Shown here piece after piece: positions 7,390-16,266 of a stretch of DNA of 33,313 bases (position 1 is its first letter; each line of letters opens with the position of its first letter). The position numbers and the translations under genes are program-made. A model generated the notes under the pieces. It was not told where the DNA came from and searched no databases. It was given only the letters and a program-made list of their open reading frames with translations. The DNA lies in contig UQAR01000016.1 in assembly GCA_900539095.1 (NCBI GenBank), positions 1-33,313 of the forward strand, written 5' to 3'. The stretch comes from an uncultured Ruminococcus sp. (GTDB lineage: Bacteria; Bacillota; Clostridia; Oscillospirales; Ruminococcaceae).

Positions 7390-7866
7390 TTAGTCCTCAA
7401 TAAGAGTTACCTTTTTCATCACCTGATCTACAAGCGGTTTATCGTTGAAGTTTACGTCTACCGCTGCGATCTCGTCAACTACGTCCATGCCCTCGACTAC
7501 CTTGCCGAATGCTGCATACTGTCCGTCAAGATGAGGAGCGTCCTGATGCATGATGAAAAACTGTGAGCTTGCTGAGTTTGGCATTGCTGAACGTGCCATT
7601 GAGATAACGCCTCTTGTATGCTTGAGGTCATTGCGGACGCCGTTTGCAAGGAACTCGCCTTTTATCTTCTCTTTTGCACCGCCCATGCCTGTGCCCATTG
7701 GGTCGCCGCCCTGTATCATAAAGCCTGAGATAACTCTATGGAATATCAGTCCGTCATAAAAGCCCTCTTTTACAAGCTTTTCAAAATTTGCAACTGTGAT
7801 AGGTGCAACATCCGGATAAAGCTCTATTTTGATATTCTTTCCGTTTGCCATTTCTATATTTACCAT
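7390..7866 (-). CDS. Cyclophilin-type peptidyl-prolyl isomerase
   Basis: A 158-residue single-domain cytoplasmic cyclophilin that catalyses cis-trans isomerisation of X-Pro bonds. Active-site segments are intact: FHRVISGFMIQGGDP (catalytic Arg in FHRV, then FMIQGGDP), RGVISMARS, NSASSQFFI and HLDGQYAAFGKV. The cyclosporin-contact Trp of eukaryotic CypA is replaced by His in HLDGQ, common in bacteria and linked to low drug sensitivity. There is no signal peptide. AGGAGAG precedes the ATG. It is the last gene of a likely three-gene unit starting at 9155, with 35 bases to the preceding gene. Confidence 0.93.
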   Translation of the reverse strand: MVNIEMANGKNIKIELYPDVAPITVANFEKLVKEGFYDGLIFHRVISGFMIQGGDPMGTGMGGAKEKIKGEFLANGVRNDLKHTRGVISMARSAMPNSASSQFFIMHQDAPHLDGQYAAFGKVVEGMDVVDEIAAVDVNFNDKPLVDQVMKKVTLIED

Positions 7867-7901
7867 GTTAATACTCTCCTCGTTATTTATTAATATAAAA
7901 T

Positions 7902-8411
7902 TTACTTGGACTTTGGCAGCTCGCCACGCTTATTTTTCTCCATAAGGTCATTGAAATACAATGTGATAGGAGTTGGGACTTTCTTGAAAAGTCCTTTTTT
8001 CTCAAGCTCGTCACAGACGATATAATCTCTTTCGCCGTCATTATTCACGCAATAGAGCCTGTCTGTTTTATAGAAACCGCCGTTGCCGTCATCTCTGTTC
8101 TTATCAAAGCAGCCGAAGATATCCTTTGCCATGAGTTCGCAAAGTCTGAGTATCTTCTCATAATTGGTATGCTCGCTCCACTTTTCCAGTTCTTCATGGA
8201 AAAACTGCTGGACAGGGACGTCGTTTACTTCCATTTTTCTTATTATTCTTGCAAGGCAGATAGATGCGTCCTGATCGGTGAGCTTATCAAGTCTTGCGTT
8301 CTTATAGTCAAGTATATAATCGTTCAGGGTAGCATAAAGCAGCTTATCATACTGAAAAGGCTTGCCCTTGTCTGAAAATTTTATGATAGGGTTATCGGTA
8401 TTAATTATCAA
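7902..8411 (-). CDS. Hypothetical protein, 169 residues
   Basis: I do not recognise a family. The predicted start is a TTG codon at 8409-8411, 7 bases after GGAGAG. The protein is soluble, mixed alpha, with no signal or membrane segment. Notable parts: ILDYKNARLDKLTDQDASICLARIIRKM, a Cys/Trp-containing middle (LEKWSEHTNYEKILRLCELMAKDIFGCF), an Asp/Gly-rich loop (DKNRDDGNGG, about 108-117) that could be a turn or ion-binding loop, and a Pro-Thr-Pro near the C terminus. It lies 39 bases after the upstream charged protein and 35 before the cyclophilin, so the three are probably co-transcribed. Codon use matches its neighbours, which favours a real gene. Confidence 0.6.
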   Translation of the reverse strand: MIINTDNPIIKFSDKGKPFQYDKLLYATLNDYILDYKNARLDKLTDQDASICLARIIRKMEVNDVPVQQFFHEELEKWSEHTNYEKILRLCELMAKDIFGCFDKNRDDGNGGFYKTDRLYCVNNDGERDYIVCDELEKKGLFKKVPTPITLYFNDLMEKNKRGELPKSK

Positions 8412-8450
8412 TTCTATCTCTCCAATTCAAATATAGTGTAAAAACCCCGA

Positions 8451-9155
8451 TCATCCGCCATATTTTTCATTAAATTCTCTTACCTTCTGTGCCAGAAGTT
8501 CTTCAGATACAGAGCCGATAGCGTCGTCGTCCTCGCTGTGGTCAACAGAACCAAGACCCTCCACGAGAGCCTCGTCAACTGATATGCCCTTTATATCCTT
8601 ATACTCGGCATAGTCCTCAGGCTTTTTCGCATAAGGCAGCTCAGCCACCTTTGCGGCTGTTGTTTCGGCACTTATCGCCTCGATATTGCCTGTATCACGC
8701 TTTTCCTGAGCCACTTTCTCGTCATGTATCCTATATATCTCCTCAAGCTTTGAGTCGATACCCTCAACTGATGCTACAGTTATTTCCTCCTTATGAGATG
8801 CAACGAACCTTGCGTGCTCTTCCTCATAAAGCTTTTCATACTCGCTCTGGGCGTCGGTTATCTCAGCCTGACCTACAGGGTTCACGTCATAGTCGGCATA
8901 TGTCTTTACGGGATCGTTTTTCTTTTCAGCCAGCTCTTTCTCCAGCTGCTCCATTTTGCTGCGGATAGTTTCCGGCTCAATGGTATCGGTTATCTTCTCA
9001 GCGTGTACCTTATCGCTGTGTGACTCCTTGATAAATGCGGTCTCTCCGTCGCCTTTCTTCACTGGCGTGTTCCATATATCATCAGCACTTATCTGCTGTT
9101 TTTTCGGCTGTACCGGTGTTTTGGGTGCAGAGCTTTTCCTGCTGAACAGACCCAT
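8451..9155 (-). CDS. Highly charged coiled-coil/disordered protein, unknown
   Basis: No family recognised. 234 residues, very rich in Glu, Lys, Asp and Ala and almost free of Cys and Trp. The N terminus MGLFSRKSSAPKTPVQPKKQQ is short, amphipathic and basic, then comes a disordered part, a coiled-coil segment (about 64-80, SKMEQLEKELAEKK), a second helical segment around 105-160, and an acidic C terminus ending in a helix with AQKVREFNEKYGG. No signal peptide or membrane helix. AGGGGGAG precedes the ATG and a good sigma-A promoter lies at 9228-9256, so it is expressed as the first gene of the unit. It faces the divergently transcribed tail-anchored protein at 9538, which suggests a shared control region but not a known partnership. 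Confidence 0.6.
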   Translation of the reverse strand: MGLFSRKSSAPKTPVQPKKQQISADDIWNTPVKKGDGETAFIKESHSDKVHAEKITDTIEPETIRSKMEQLEKELAEKKNDPVKTYADYDVNPVGQAEITDAQSEYEKLYEEEHARFVASHKEEITVASVEGIDSKLEEIYRIHDEKVAQEKRDTGNIEAISAETTAAKVAELPYAKKPEDYAEYKDIKGISVDEALVEGLGSVDHSEDDDAIGSVSEELLAQKVREFNEKYGG

Positions 9156-9227
9156 AAGATCTCCCCCTTTTTATTGGCTTGATGATCTGATATCGGCGTT
9201 TTTCAGCCTAACATCTTATACTCATTT

Positions 9228-9256
9228 ATTATACAATATTTTCACCAAAATTGCAA
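9228..9256 (-). promoter_or_regulatory. Sigma-A promoter of the 9155-7390 operon
   Basis: On the - strand: TTGCAA (9256-9251), 17-base spacer, TATAAT (9233-9228). The leader is about 65 bases to the ATG at 9155. Confidence 0.75.
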
Positions 9257-9537
9257 ACCTTTTAGGGCTTACTTTTTGTACGATTTTTTAAATTCTTTTT
9301 GTGCATTTTGTTTCGCATTAATAGAATATAAATACAAAATTCACGGTTAGTTAATGTAATTTATACTAATATTTGCTATACTATATTTGTTAAGACATTT
9401 ATTTTGTTAATTAAAAACAAAAAACAAATTAGTTTAAGAAAACAATTTATAGGCATAGATAAAGGTAAAAGCTTAGTATATATATGAAGTAAAATTCTGT
9501 GCCTTTGGTACAGGTTCTCATGGAGGAGGATTTATTT
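9257..9537. other. AT-rich divergent intergenic region
   Basis: About 280 bases of very AT-rich sequence between divergent transcription units. It contains an extended -10 candidate for the + gene (TGC-TATACT, -10 at 9377-9382, no clear -35) and a weak inverted repeat TTTTGTT/AACAAAA (9402-9408, 9416-9422). No ORF or structured RNA is evident. The strong ribosome binding site GGAGGAGGA (9522-9530) belongs to the next gene. Confidence 0.5.
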
Positions 9538-11415
9538 ATGACAAAACCGTCACTTGGAATAACGGCAATGGAGCTTTTTGCCTGCAATCCTTTCAGAGTG
9601 CTCGGCATAGCCGTTGACACTCCTACTGCTGATGTCACGCTCACATACAAAAAGCTGCTGGATATGGCGGCTAAGGGTGAAACGGCTGACTATGAAACAC
9701 CTTATGATTTTGATTTTCTTCCGCCTTTTTCACGTTCTGAAAAGGATCTGAAAACGGCTTATGCAAAGATCGCCAGCAACGGATACAGATGTTTTGCATT
9801 TTCTGACTCTGTATTTTCGGCGTCGCTGAACATTGATGACGTTATGCTCAACCTGAGAGACATATCATGCTATGACTGTTTCCTCAGATGCTATATGTGG
9901 CTCATCACTAATGACAGAGATTTTGAAGAGCCTGAGCTTTGGATTCCTCTTTGTCAATACATAGACAAGATGATAATGTCAAGCCCTGACCAGTGGGAAA
10001 AGTATTTTGACCACCGTTTCCCTCAGGATATGCTGGACAGTTCTATGTCTGCTCTGAGGTCGTTCTATGCTACGTTCTGCGATATCATTCTGCTGCCTAT
10101 CAAGGAAATGGTAAGAGGCTCTATGAAGTGCAGATCTGCCATGGAGATACTGAAGATCGCAAAGGTAGATGTAGACGAAGTATTCCCTGACATTGATATC
10201 CCGCAGGCTAACCTGCCTAAGAACGGCGAGCCTGCACCGCTTTTGAAGATAGCGGTAAAGGACGGCGAGGAATATTATGATGTTGCAACGGGCAAGATGG
10301 TGAACTTTGAGGGTGACGAGGACTCGGCCATTGAAAGCAACGACTTCTCTGCTGCGGCAAGTTCTATTTCTGCTGACGCTATCGTAGGCGATGAAGGCCC
10401 TGACAGTGAGCCTATACCTGACGAGCCTGAGGAAAATCCTGAGCTAAAGGTAGTTCCGCCGCCGACACCTATTCAGCCTGTGGCTGCACCGGTGCCGCCT
10501 ATACCAAAGCCGGAGCCTGCACCGCAGCCTGCTCCAGTTCAGGAGGCACAGCCTGCACCGACATTTACGGCACAGCCGTCTGTTCAGCCTTCACAGCGTG
10601 TTCAGGGCGGTATGTCAGGCGACATAACTGCACCTATCAGAAAGAGAAAGATATTTATACCTGGTCACGAGGGCATATCAAATTCTGCTCCTGTGAGCCA
10701 GCCGGTTTCAGCACCTGTTCCACCTGTTTCACAGCCTGCTCCTGCACCGACGCCTACGCCAGTTCAGGCAGCTCAGCCTGTTCAGCAGCCGACAGTTGCA
10801 CCTGTTTTCCAGCAGTCTGCACCACAGCAGGCGGCTGATACCCCTAAGCCTGCGGCTAAAAAGCCATACAAGAAGGCGAACAAGGGTCTTACCTCGCTTA
10901 TTGACACGGTTGACGAGGCTCTCAACGATACTTCGGACATCATTCTTACTGATGAGGCTGAGGAGGAAGAGAATCTTTACACTGACACTCTTATCAAGAT
11001 GCTGAGGGCGAACCGCTCCAACAATCAGCTTATGAAGAGCGTTGACACAAAGCACATTTACGATAACGGCGACAGTCTTGGCAAGGCTGAAGAAGTTGAA
11101 CTTTCAATGGACGCTATCAACATGAAGAAGATGGACAAGAGCCTGCTCAACTCTTCATATGACAACATCAATCCAAAGGAGACTGACCCGAAAAAGCTGC
11201 GTGAGGAGAAATACCGCAACATCAACATCAATGATATGCTCAATCCTACGGTGGGAAGTCAGATGCACAAGGAATACAAACCTGACGCCATTGAGGAATT
11301 TGTGAAAGCCAAAAAGCAGGAAAAATCCGCTATAAGGGGCATTTGGAAGTTGCTGGGCGTTCTGGCACTGCTGCTTATCATTTATGTAGTGCTGCTTTAC
11401 ACGGGACTTATTTGA
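9538..11415 (+). CDS. Large tail-anchored protein with DnaJ-like N-terminal region
   Basis: A 625-residue protein. The start is ATG 9538, 7 bases after GGAGGAGGA; an in-frame ATG at 9499 has no such signal. Order: N-terminal domain (about 1-85) beginning ELFACNPFRVLGIAVDTP and YKKLLDMAAKG, which resembles the J-domain pattern NPFxVLGxxxxAxxxxIxxAYxKL but has no HPD motif; a helical Cys/Trp-containing region (about 95-220); a long Pro/Ala/Gln-rich low-complexity segment (about 305-445); a conserved-looking charged region (about 450-590); and a single C-terminal transmembrane helix (about 604-625) with almost no residues after it. The topology is therefore a cytoplasmic body held at the membrane by a C-terminal tail anchor. 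It has its own terminator. I do not recognise the family; a scaffold or chaperone-like role is only a guess. Confidence 0.7.
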   Translation: MTKPSLGITAMELFACNPFRVLGIAVDTPTADVTLTYKKLLDMAAKGETADYETPYDFDFLPPFSRSEKDLKTAYAKIASNGYRCFAFSDSVFSASLNIDDVMLNLRDISCYDCFLRCYMWLITNDRDFEEPELWIPLCQYIDKMIMSSPDQWEKYFDHRFPQDMLDSSMSALRSFYATFCDIILLPIKEMVRGSMKCRSAMEILKIAKVDVDEVFPDIDIPQANLPKNGEPAPLLKIAVKDGEEYYDVATGKMVNFEGDEDSAIESNDFSAAASSISADAIVGDEGPDSEPIPDEPEENPELKVVPPPTPIQPVAAPVPPIPKPEPAPQPAPVQEAQPAPTFTAQPSVQPSQRVQGGMSGDITAPIRKRKIFIPGHEGISNSAPVSQPVSAPVPPVSQPAPAPTPTPVQAAQPVQQPTVAPVFQQSAPQQAADTPKPAAKKPYKKANKGLTSLIDTVDEALNDTSDIILTDEAEEEENLYTDTLIKMLRANRSNNQLMKSVDTKHIYDNGDSLGKAEEVELSMDAINMKKMDKSLLNSSYDNINPKETDPKKLREEKYRNININDMLNPTVGSQMHKEYKPDAIEEFVKAKKQEKSAIRGIWKLLGVLALLLIIYVVLLYTGLI

Positions 11416-11502
11416 TATCGGCAAAAGTTGTGAGAAATGATAATGCAATGCATGATTTTGTACGGAAATAAACAGTGTTAGCAATTTAGATAACAGATCT
11501 AT

Positions 11503-11529
11503 AAGGGGTGGGGTTTCCGCCCCTTTTTT
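11503..11529 (+). terminator. Intrinsic terminator between the tail-anchored gene and glpK
   Basis: AAGGGGTGG (11503-11511), loop GGTTT, CCGCCCCTT (11517-11525) with one wobble pair, then TTTTTT. It ends 6 bases before the glpK ribosome binding site (AAGGAG, 11535-11540), so it could also limit read-through into glpK; no separate glpK promoter is clear. Confidence 0.8.
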
Positions 11530-11546
11530 GCAACAAGGAGAATAAT

Positions 11547-13028
11547 ATGAAAGAATTTATACTTTCTCTCGATCAGGGAACGACGTCCTCTAGGGCGGTG
11601 CTTTTTAACGCTAAGGGGGAAAAGGTAGCGAGCGTACAGAAAGAATATCCGCAGATATTCCCTGGCAACGGCTGGGTGGAGCATGACCCTATGGACATAC
11701 TGGAAAGTCAGCTGAGTTCTGCTCGTGAGGTGATACAAAAGGCAGGGATAACGGCGGAGGACATTGCGGCTATCGGCATTGCGAACCAGCGTGAGACCAC
11801 GATACTATGGGACAAGAACACGGGCAAGCCTGTTTACAACGCTATCGTATGGCAATGCAGGAGGACTTCTGAGGACTGTGCACGAATGGAAGATCAGGGG
11901 TTACAGAAGTTTTTCAAGGACAAGACGGGTCTGCTTATCGACCCTTACTTCTCGGCGACAAAGATAAAATGGATACTTGACAATGTTGAGGGCGTGAGGG
12001 AGCGTGCGGAAAAGGGTGAGATACTTTTCGGCACTGTTGACTGCTGGCTCATATGGAATCTCACTGGGGGAAAGGTGCACGTTACGGACTACTCCAACGC
12101 ATCTAGGACGATGCTTTTCAACATTCACAAGCTTGAATGGGACAGGGAGATACTGGGGCTTTTGGGCATACCAAGCTGTATGCTCCCTGAGGTACGAGAG
12201 TGTTCCGGCGACTTGGGTGAAACTGAGGAGAGCATTTTCGGCGGCAAGATAAAGATAGCAGGCTGTGCAGGAGATCAGCAGGCGGCGTTGTTCGGGCAAT
12301 GCTGTTTCCGTGAGGGCGATGTTAAAAACACTTACGGCACGGGCGGATTTCTGCTTATGAACACCGGTGAAAAGCCTGTAGAGAGCCGTCACGGACTGCT
12401 CACGACTATCGCTTGGGGGATAGGTGGAAAGGTCAATTATGCGTTGGAAGGCTCGGTATTCGTATCGGGTGCGGCGGTAAAATGGCTGCGTGACGAGCTT
12501 TGCATAATACGCTCGGCGGCGGAAACGGAAGAGCTTGCAAGGAGCGTTGAGGACACGGGCGGTGTATACTTTGTGCCTGCATTCGTGGGGCTTGGTGCAC
12601 CATACTGGAAACCTGAGGCAAGGGGCATGATAACAGGGCTGACAAGAGGCACGAACAGGTGTCACATAGTCAGGGCGACACTGGAGGCAATGTGCTATCA
12701 GACCAATGACGTACTCAGAGCAATGGAGGAGGACGCAGGTTCTATCGGCAGCATAAAGGCTGACGGCGGTGCGGCAAGCAACGATTTTCTCATGGAATTT
12801 CAGGCGGATATACTGGGACATTCAGTCATAAGACCTTATAATGTAGAATCCACCGCTACGGGTGCGGCGTATCTTGCAGGGCTTGGCTGTGGACTTTGGA
12901 GCAGTGCTGAAGAATTGGTAGGCATTTCGGATAAGTTCAGGGAGTTTATACCGTCTATGAATGAGAGTAAACGCAGTGATCTGATAAGTGGTTGGAAGAA
13001 AGCGGTTCAAGCGGCTATTAGGGAATAA
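11547..13028 (+). CDS. glpK: Glycerol kinase
   Basis: A 493-residue FGGY-family kinase that phosphorylates glycerol to sn-glycerol 3-phosphate with ATP in the cytoplasm. Start is ATG 11547, 6 bases after AAGGAG; the longer in-frame ORF from 11508 begins inside the terminator. Diagnostic segments: SLDQGTTSSRA (7-17) phosphate loop, IGIANQRETTILWD, the glycerol-binding IVWQCRRT, the catalytic Asp in AGCAGDQQAALFGQ, YGTGGFLLMNTG, and ADGGAASNDFLMEFQADILG. Length matches the family. No glpF, glpD or regulator is adjacent, so glycerol uptake and dehydrogenation genes are elsewhere. The gene is followed by a terminator shared with folC. A long antisense frame exists inside it but is a codon-bias shadow. 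Confidence 0.95.
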   Translation: MKEFILSLDQGTTSSRAVLFNAKGEKVASVQKEYPQIFPGNGWVEHDPMDILESQLSSAREVIQKAGITAEDIAAIGIANQRETTILWDKNTGKPVYNAIVWQCRRTSEDCARMEDQGLQKFFKDKTGLLIDPYFSATKIKWILDNVEGVRERAEKGEILFGTVDCWLIWNLTGGKVHVTDYSNASRTMLFNIHKLEWDREILGLLGIPSCMLPEVRECSGDLGETEESIFGGKIKIAGCAGDQQAALFGQCCFREGDVKNTYGTGGFLLMNTGEKPVESRHGLLTTIAWGIGGKVNYALEGSVFVSGAAVKWLRDELCIIRSAAETEELARSVEDTGGVYFVPAFVGLGAPYWKPEARGMITGLTRGTNRCHIVRATLEAMCYQTNDVLRAMEEDAGSIGSIKADGGAASNDFLMEFQADILGHSVIRPYNVESTATGAAYLAGLGCGLWSSAEELVGISDKFREFIPSMNESKRSDLISGWKKAVQAAIRE

Positions 13029-13030
13029 GG

Positions 13031-13063
13031 TAAAAAAATCGGGCGACCTAGGGTCGCCCTTTC
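13031..13063. terminator. Bidirectional terminator between glpK and folC
   Basis: GGGCGACC (13041-13048), loop TAG, GGTCGCCC (13052-13059), flanked by a TAAAAAAAT run on the left (T tract for the - strand) and a short TTTCT on the right. It lies between convergent stops; it is the same kind of GGGCGA palindrome seen in the repeat family. Confidence 0.75.
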
Positions 13064-13065
13064 TG

Positions 13066-14349
13066 TTATATATCTTTCATTTCATTAAGCACCTGGGCAC
13101 AAAGGAAAAGCGAACCGCATATGAGATTCACTCCGTGAGGATTCTCGCTTGTTAGCTGACGTGCCATTTCAAGGGCAGGTTTCGGGCTTTGCTCTGCCCT
13201 GCCTCCTGCGTTTGTTATGATGTCAGCAAGGTCTGAGGCGGTCTCGGCTCTGTCGCTGAAACCGTCAACGGTGTAGAATTTGTCTACATACGGTATGAGT
13301 TTCTTTACTGCCTCGTTGATGTTTTTATCCCTGCACATTCCCATAACGGCGTAACATGGACGTTTTTCACAATGCTCAAGTACGCCTGCCAAGGCTGACA
13401 GACCGTCGGGATTGTGTGCTCCGTCAAGTATCAGCAGCGGCTCTCGGCTTAGTATTTGCACTCTGCCTTGCAGCTGTGCTCGCTTTATGCCCTCGGCTAT
13501 TTTTTCCTGCGGTATCTTAAAACTGTCGTTTATAAGGCGTATTCCGCTTATGACGCTCATGGCGTTCAGTACCTGATGTGCTCCGCCCATTGTGACTTCA
13601 TAATGCTGTCCCTTGAACTCAAACTCTGAGCCGAACACGTCGCAGCTTTTGAGCCTGAGCTGGTTAAGGTCTGGGATAACCAGCTGAGAAAGATTTTTTA
13701 CTGCCTGCTCTCTGACGGTGCGGATAACTTTCATATCGTTGCCTGCACTGAGCACACATGGACAATGGGGCTTTATGATGCCTGCTTTCTGATAGGCTAT
13801 CTTCTCCAAGGTGTCTCCTAAAATTGCAGTGTGGTCAAAGTCCACTGAGCCTATGACTGTGAGGACAGGCGTTTTTATAACGTTGGTGCTGTCTAAAAGT
13901 CCGCCAAGACCTGTTTCAAGGACGACTATATCGCAGTTTTCCTCGGCAAAATAGAGAAAAGCTATGGCGGTGGTTATTTCAAACTGAGAGAAATTCTCAC
14001 GGTCGCAGTGCATATCGGTGACGGCTTTAACACGCTTTGCCATTTTCGCAAGGGCGGACTTTGGGATATCGACGCCGTTTATTTTTATCCTGTCTGTATA
14101 GCTTATTATATAAGGCGAGGTGAAAAGCCCTGTTTTTAGTCCTGCACATCGGAACACTTCGCTGAACATCTGAGCCATTGAGCCTTTGCCGTTCGTGCCT
14201 GCGATATGGACGAATTTCAGACTGTCCTGAGGGTCGCCAAGGTCGGAGAGCAAGGCTTTTATTCTGGACAGGTCTTTCACCGGCTTGCCTGAGTGGGAAA
14301 AGCTGTTTATAAATTCAAGTTCGTCTATGTCTTTGGTATTTTCTATCAA
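13066..14349 (-). CDS. folC: Folylpolyglutamate synthase / dihydrofolate synthase
   Basis: A 427-residue Mur-ligase-like ATP enzyme that adds glutamate to folates (and in many bacteria to dihydropteroate). It has the P loop HIAGTNGKGS (48-57), FTSPYI (folate/omega region), the ETGLGGLLDSTN segment with the conserved Glu, SVDFDHTAILG (metal and carbamylated-Lys region, with IAYQKAGIIK following), and LILDGAHNPDG in the C-terminal domain. Length is standard. It begins 8 bases after the uvrC stop, so it is translated from the same message, and it ends at the shared terminator with glpK. Its pairing with uvrC is a conserved-looking housekeeping arrangement rather than a functional pathway. Truncated metF at the contig end is the only other one-carbon gene in view. 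Confidence 0.93.
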   Translation of the reverse strand: MIENTKDIDELEFINSFSHSGKPVKDLSRIKALLSDLGDPQDSLKFVHIAGTNGKGSMAQMFSEVFRCAGLKTGLFTSPYIISYTDRIKINGVDIPKSALAKMAKRVKAVTDMHCDRENFSQFEITTAIAFLYFAEENCDIVVLETGLGGLLDSTNVIKTPVLTVIGSVDFDHTAILGDTLEKIAYQKAGIIKPHCPCVLSAGNDMKVIRTVREQAVKNLSQLVIPDLNQLRLKSCDVFGSEFEFKGQHYEVTMGGAHQVLNAMSVISGIRLINDSFKIPQEKIAEGIKRAQLQGRVQILSREPLLILDGAHNPDGLSALAGVLEHCEKRPCYAVMGMCRDKNINEAVKKLIPYVDKFYTVDGFSDRAETASDLADIITNAGGRAEQSPKPALEMARQLTSENPHGVNLICGSLFLCAQVLNEMKDI

Positions 14350-14357
14350 TGTTATCC

Positions 14358-16199
14358 CTACATTTCGTCGATTATTTCTTTAAGCTCTCTTGCGGTGTCC
14401 ATATTCACACCTGCGGTCTTTGCAAGCTCCTCGACTGTTGCTTTTTTGAGAGCCTCTTTGGTTTTATACTCGGTGATGAGTTTTGCGGCTTTTTTATCGC
14501 CTATGCCTTTGACTTTGGTTATCTCAAGTCGGTGGGCATTCTTTTTATGTTTCTGTGCCTGATAGGTTATGGCTACTCTGTGCACCTCGTCCTGAATGGC
14601 GGTAACAAGATTGAAAGCTGCACGGCACTTTGCAAGGCTTATTTCTCCGCCCCCTGTGGCGACTGCTCTTGTGCGGTGCTTTGAGTCTTTCACAAGGCCG
14701 AACATCGGGCAGGTGACGCCCATTCGCTCTAAGACCGGTTCAACGGCATTGACGTGACCGTTTCCGCCGTCAAGGAGGATAAGATCAGGCATGATAGAAA
14801 AGCCCTCGTCGGTTTTCTCAAAATAATTTCTGAAACGGCGTTCTATGACTTCCTGCATACAAGCATAGTCGTTTTGCTCTGCGACTGTTTTGATAGAGAA
14901 CTTTTTATAATACTTTTTGCATGGTCTGCCGTTTTCAAAGACTACCATGCCTGCTACCATATTGGTTGAGGCGAGGTTCGATATATCGTAGCACTCGATA
15001 TATCTTGGGGTCTTTGGCAGACCTAAGGCTTTGGCAAGCTCTTCAAGGGCGGTTATTTCTCGGCTTGTTCTGCCAACCTTTATGGAAAGATACTCGGTGG
15101 CGTTGCTTTTGGCAAGAGTAGTAAGGCGGAGGAACTGTCCTCTTTTCGGGGTGGAGATATTCACGGCGTGGTCATATTTTTGGCGGAGAAACTTCTCTAT
15201 TATCTCGCCGTTTGTAATATCCTCGTCAAGAAGGATATCCTTTGGTATGCTGTCTTTTGAAGAATAATACTGCATAAGAAAATCCTCACGCATTTTTACG
15301 CCGTCGTCATTTTCGCCGAGGAAGTAGGAGGCTTTATCAAAAAGTCTGCCGCCACGGTACATTATAACGCTGGCACAAGCCATTTCACCGTTATGGGCAA
15401 CGGCGATTATATCGGTATCTTTTATATTATCGTTTATTATCTTCTGACTTTCGGCGGCTTTCTGTATAGCTTGGATACGGTCACGGAGCTTTGCGGCAAG
15501 CTCAAAGTCCAGCTCTTCGGCGGCTTTGTTCATCTCCTCGGTGAGCCTTTCCACTGAGTCAGACGAGCCGTTTCGGATATAGTCCACTGCCTGACGGACG
15601 ATAGTGTTATACTCCTCTTTGGAGAATTTTCCCGTACAGACGCCCATGCACTGCTTGATGTGCATATTAAGACAGGGACGCTGTTTTCTGAAATCCTGCG
15701 GGAATTTTCGGGTACAGGTAGGGAGCATAAAGACTTTGTTCGCCTCGATAACAGCCTGCTTGACTGCGAATGAACTTGTATAAGGTCCTATATACTCTGC
15801 ACCGTCATCATATTTTTGCAATACGGCTTGCAAACGTGGGTAGTCCTCATTTGTGACCCTTATATAGCTATAGCCCTTATCGTCTTTCAGCAGGATATTA
15901 TACTTTGGGGTATACTGCTTTATGAGGGAGCACTCCAAGACAAGTGCCTCGAACTCGGAGTCAGTGACGATGAAGTCATAGTCATAGACGTGAGAAACCA
16001 TTTTCCACACCTTTGGCAGGTGATCCTGTCCCTTGCGGAAATAGGACGTCACACGGTTGCGGAGATTTTTCGCCTTGCCGATATAGATTATTTTCTTCAT
16101 TTTGTCTTTCATTATATAACAGCCCGGCGAGGTGGTGAGCTTTGAAGTTTTATCACGCAGGAATGGCAGCCGTGGGTTGTCTTCGTCTGTAATATACAT
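14358..16199 (-). CDS. uvrC: Excinuclease ABC subunit C
   Basis: A 613-residue UvrC, the endonuclease that makes both incisions around a lesion held by UvrB. Domains in order: GIY-YIG nuclease (about 20-100; SPGCYIMKD, IIYIGKAKNLRNRV) for the 3' cut; a UvrB-interacting UVR motif (about 205-240, VERLTEEMNKAAEELDFELAAKLRDRIQ); the central RNase H-like domain for the 5' cut (IECYDISNLA, LILLDGGNGHVNAV, LVKDSKHRTRA); and two C-terminal helix-hairpin-helix motifs (ITKVKGIGDKKAAKLI, LAKTAGVNMDTAREL). Four Cys in the middle (CTRKF, CLNMHIKQCMGVC) match the iron-sulfur cluster ligands reported for UvrC. uvrA and uvrB are not in the window. It is first in the uvrC-folC unit. Confidence 0.96.
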   Translation of the reverse strand: MYITDEDNPRLPFLRDKTSKLTTSPGCYIMKDKMKKIIYIGKAKNLRNRVTSYFRKGQDHLPKVWKMVSHVYDYDFIVTDSEFEALVLECSLIKQYTPKYNILLKDDKGYSYIRVTNEDYPRLQAVLQKYDDGAEYIGPYTSSFAVKQAVIEANKVFMLPTCTRKFPQDFRKQRPCLNMHIKQCMGVCTGKFSKEEYNTIVRQAVDYIRNGSSDSVERLTEEMNKAAEELDFELAAKLRDRIQAIQKAAESQKIINDNIKDTDIIAVAHNGEMACASVIMYRGGRLFDKASYFLGENDDGVKMREDFLMQYYSSKDSIPKDILLDEDITNGEIIEKFLRQKYDHAVNISTPKRGQFLRLTTLAKSNATEYLSIKVGRTSREITALEELAKALGLPKTPRYIECYDISNLASTNMVAGMVVFENGRPCKKYYKKFSIKTVAEQNDYACMQEVIERRFRNYFEKTDEGFSIMPDLILLDGGNGHVNAVEPVLERMGVTCPMFGLVKDSKHRTRAVATGGGEISLAKCRAAFNLVTAIQDEVHRVAITYQAQKHKKNAHRLEITKVKGIGDKKAAKLITEYKTKEALKKATVEELAKTAGVNMDTARELKEIIDEM

Positions 16200-16226
16200 A
16201 AATTCTCCTAACTGAAACTAAAAGCA

Positions 16227-16255
16227 AAGGCAATACGAGTTGTCCGTATTGCCTT
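16227..16255 (-). terminator. Terminator after the L,D-transpeptidase gene
   Basis: AAGGCAATACG (16227-16237) pairs with CGTATTGCCTT (16245-16255) around a 7-base loop; on the - strand it is followed by TGCTTTTAG. It separates the transpeptidase gene from uvrC. Confidence 0.75.
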
Positions 16256-16266
16256 ACTATTATCTC

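Noticed and set aside
9499..9537. ATG at 9499 as start of the tail-anchored protein
   Set aside because: No ribosome binding site, while ATG 9538 has GGAGGAGGA at 7 bases.
11508..11546. ATG at 11508 as start of glpK
   Set aside because: Falls within the terminator stem; ATG 11547 has AAGGAG and begins the conserved kinase N terminus.
11901..12821. 306-residue open frame antisense to glpK
   Set aside because: Opposite frame of a well-supported kinase; composition rich in Arg, Cys and His as expected from antisense codon bias.
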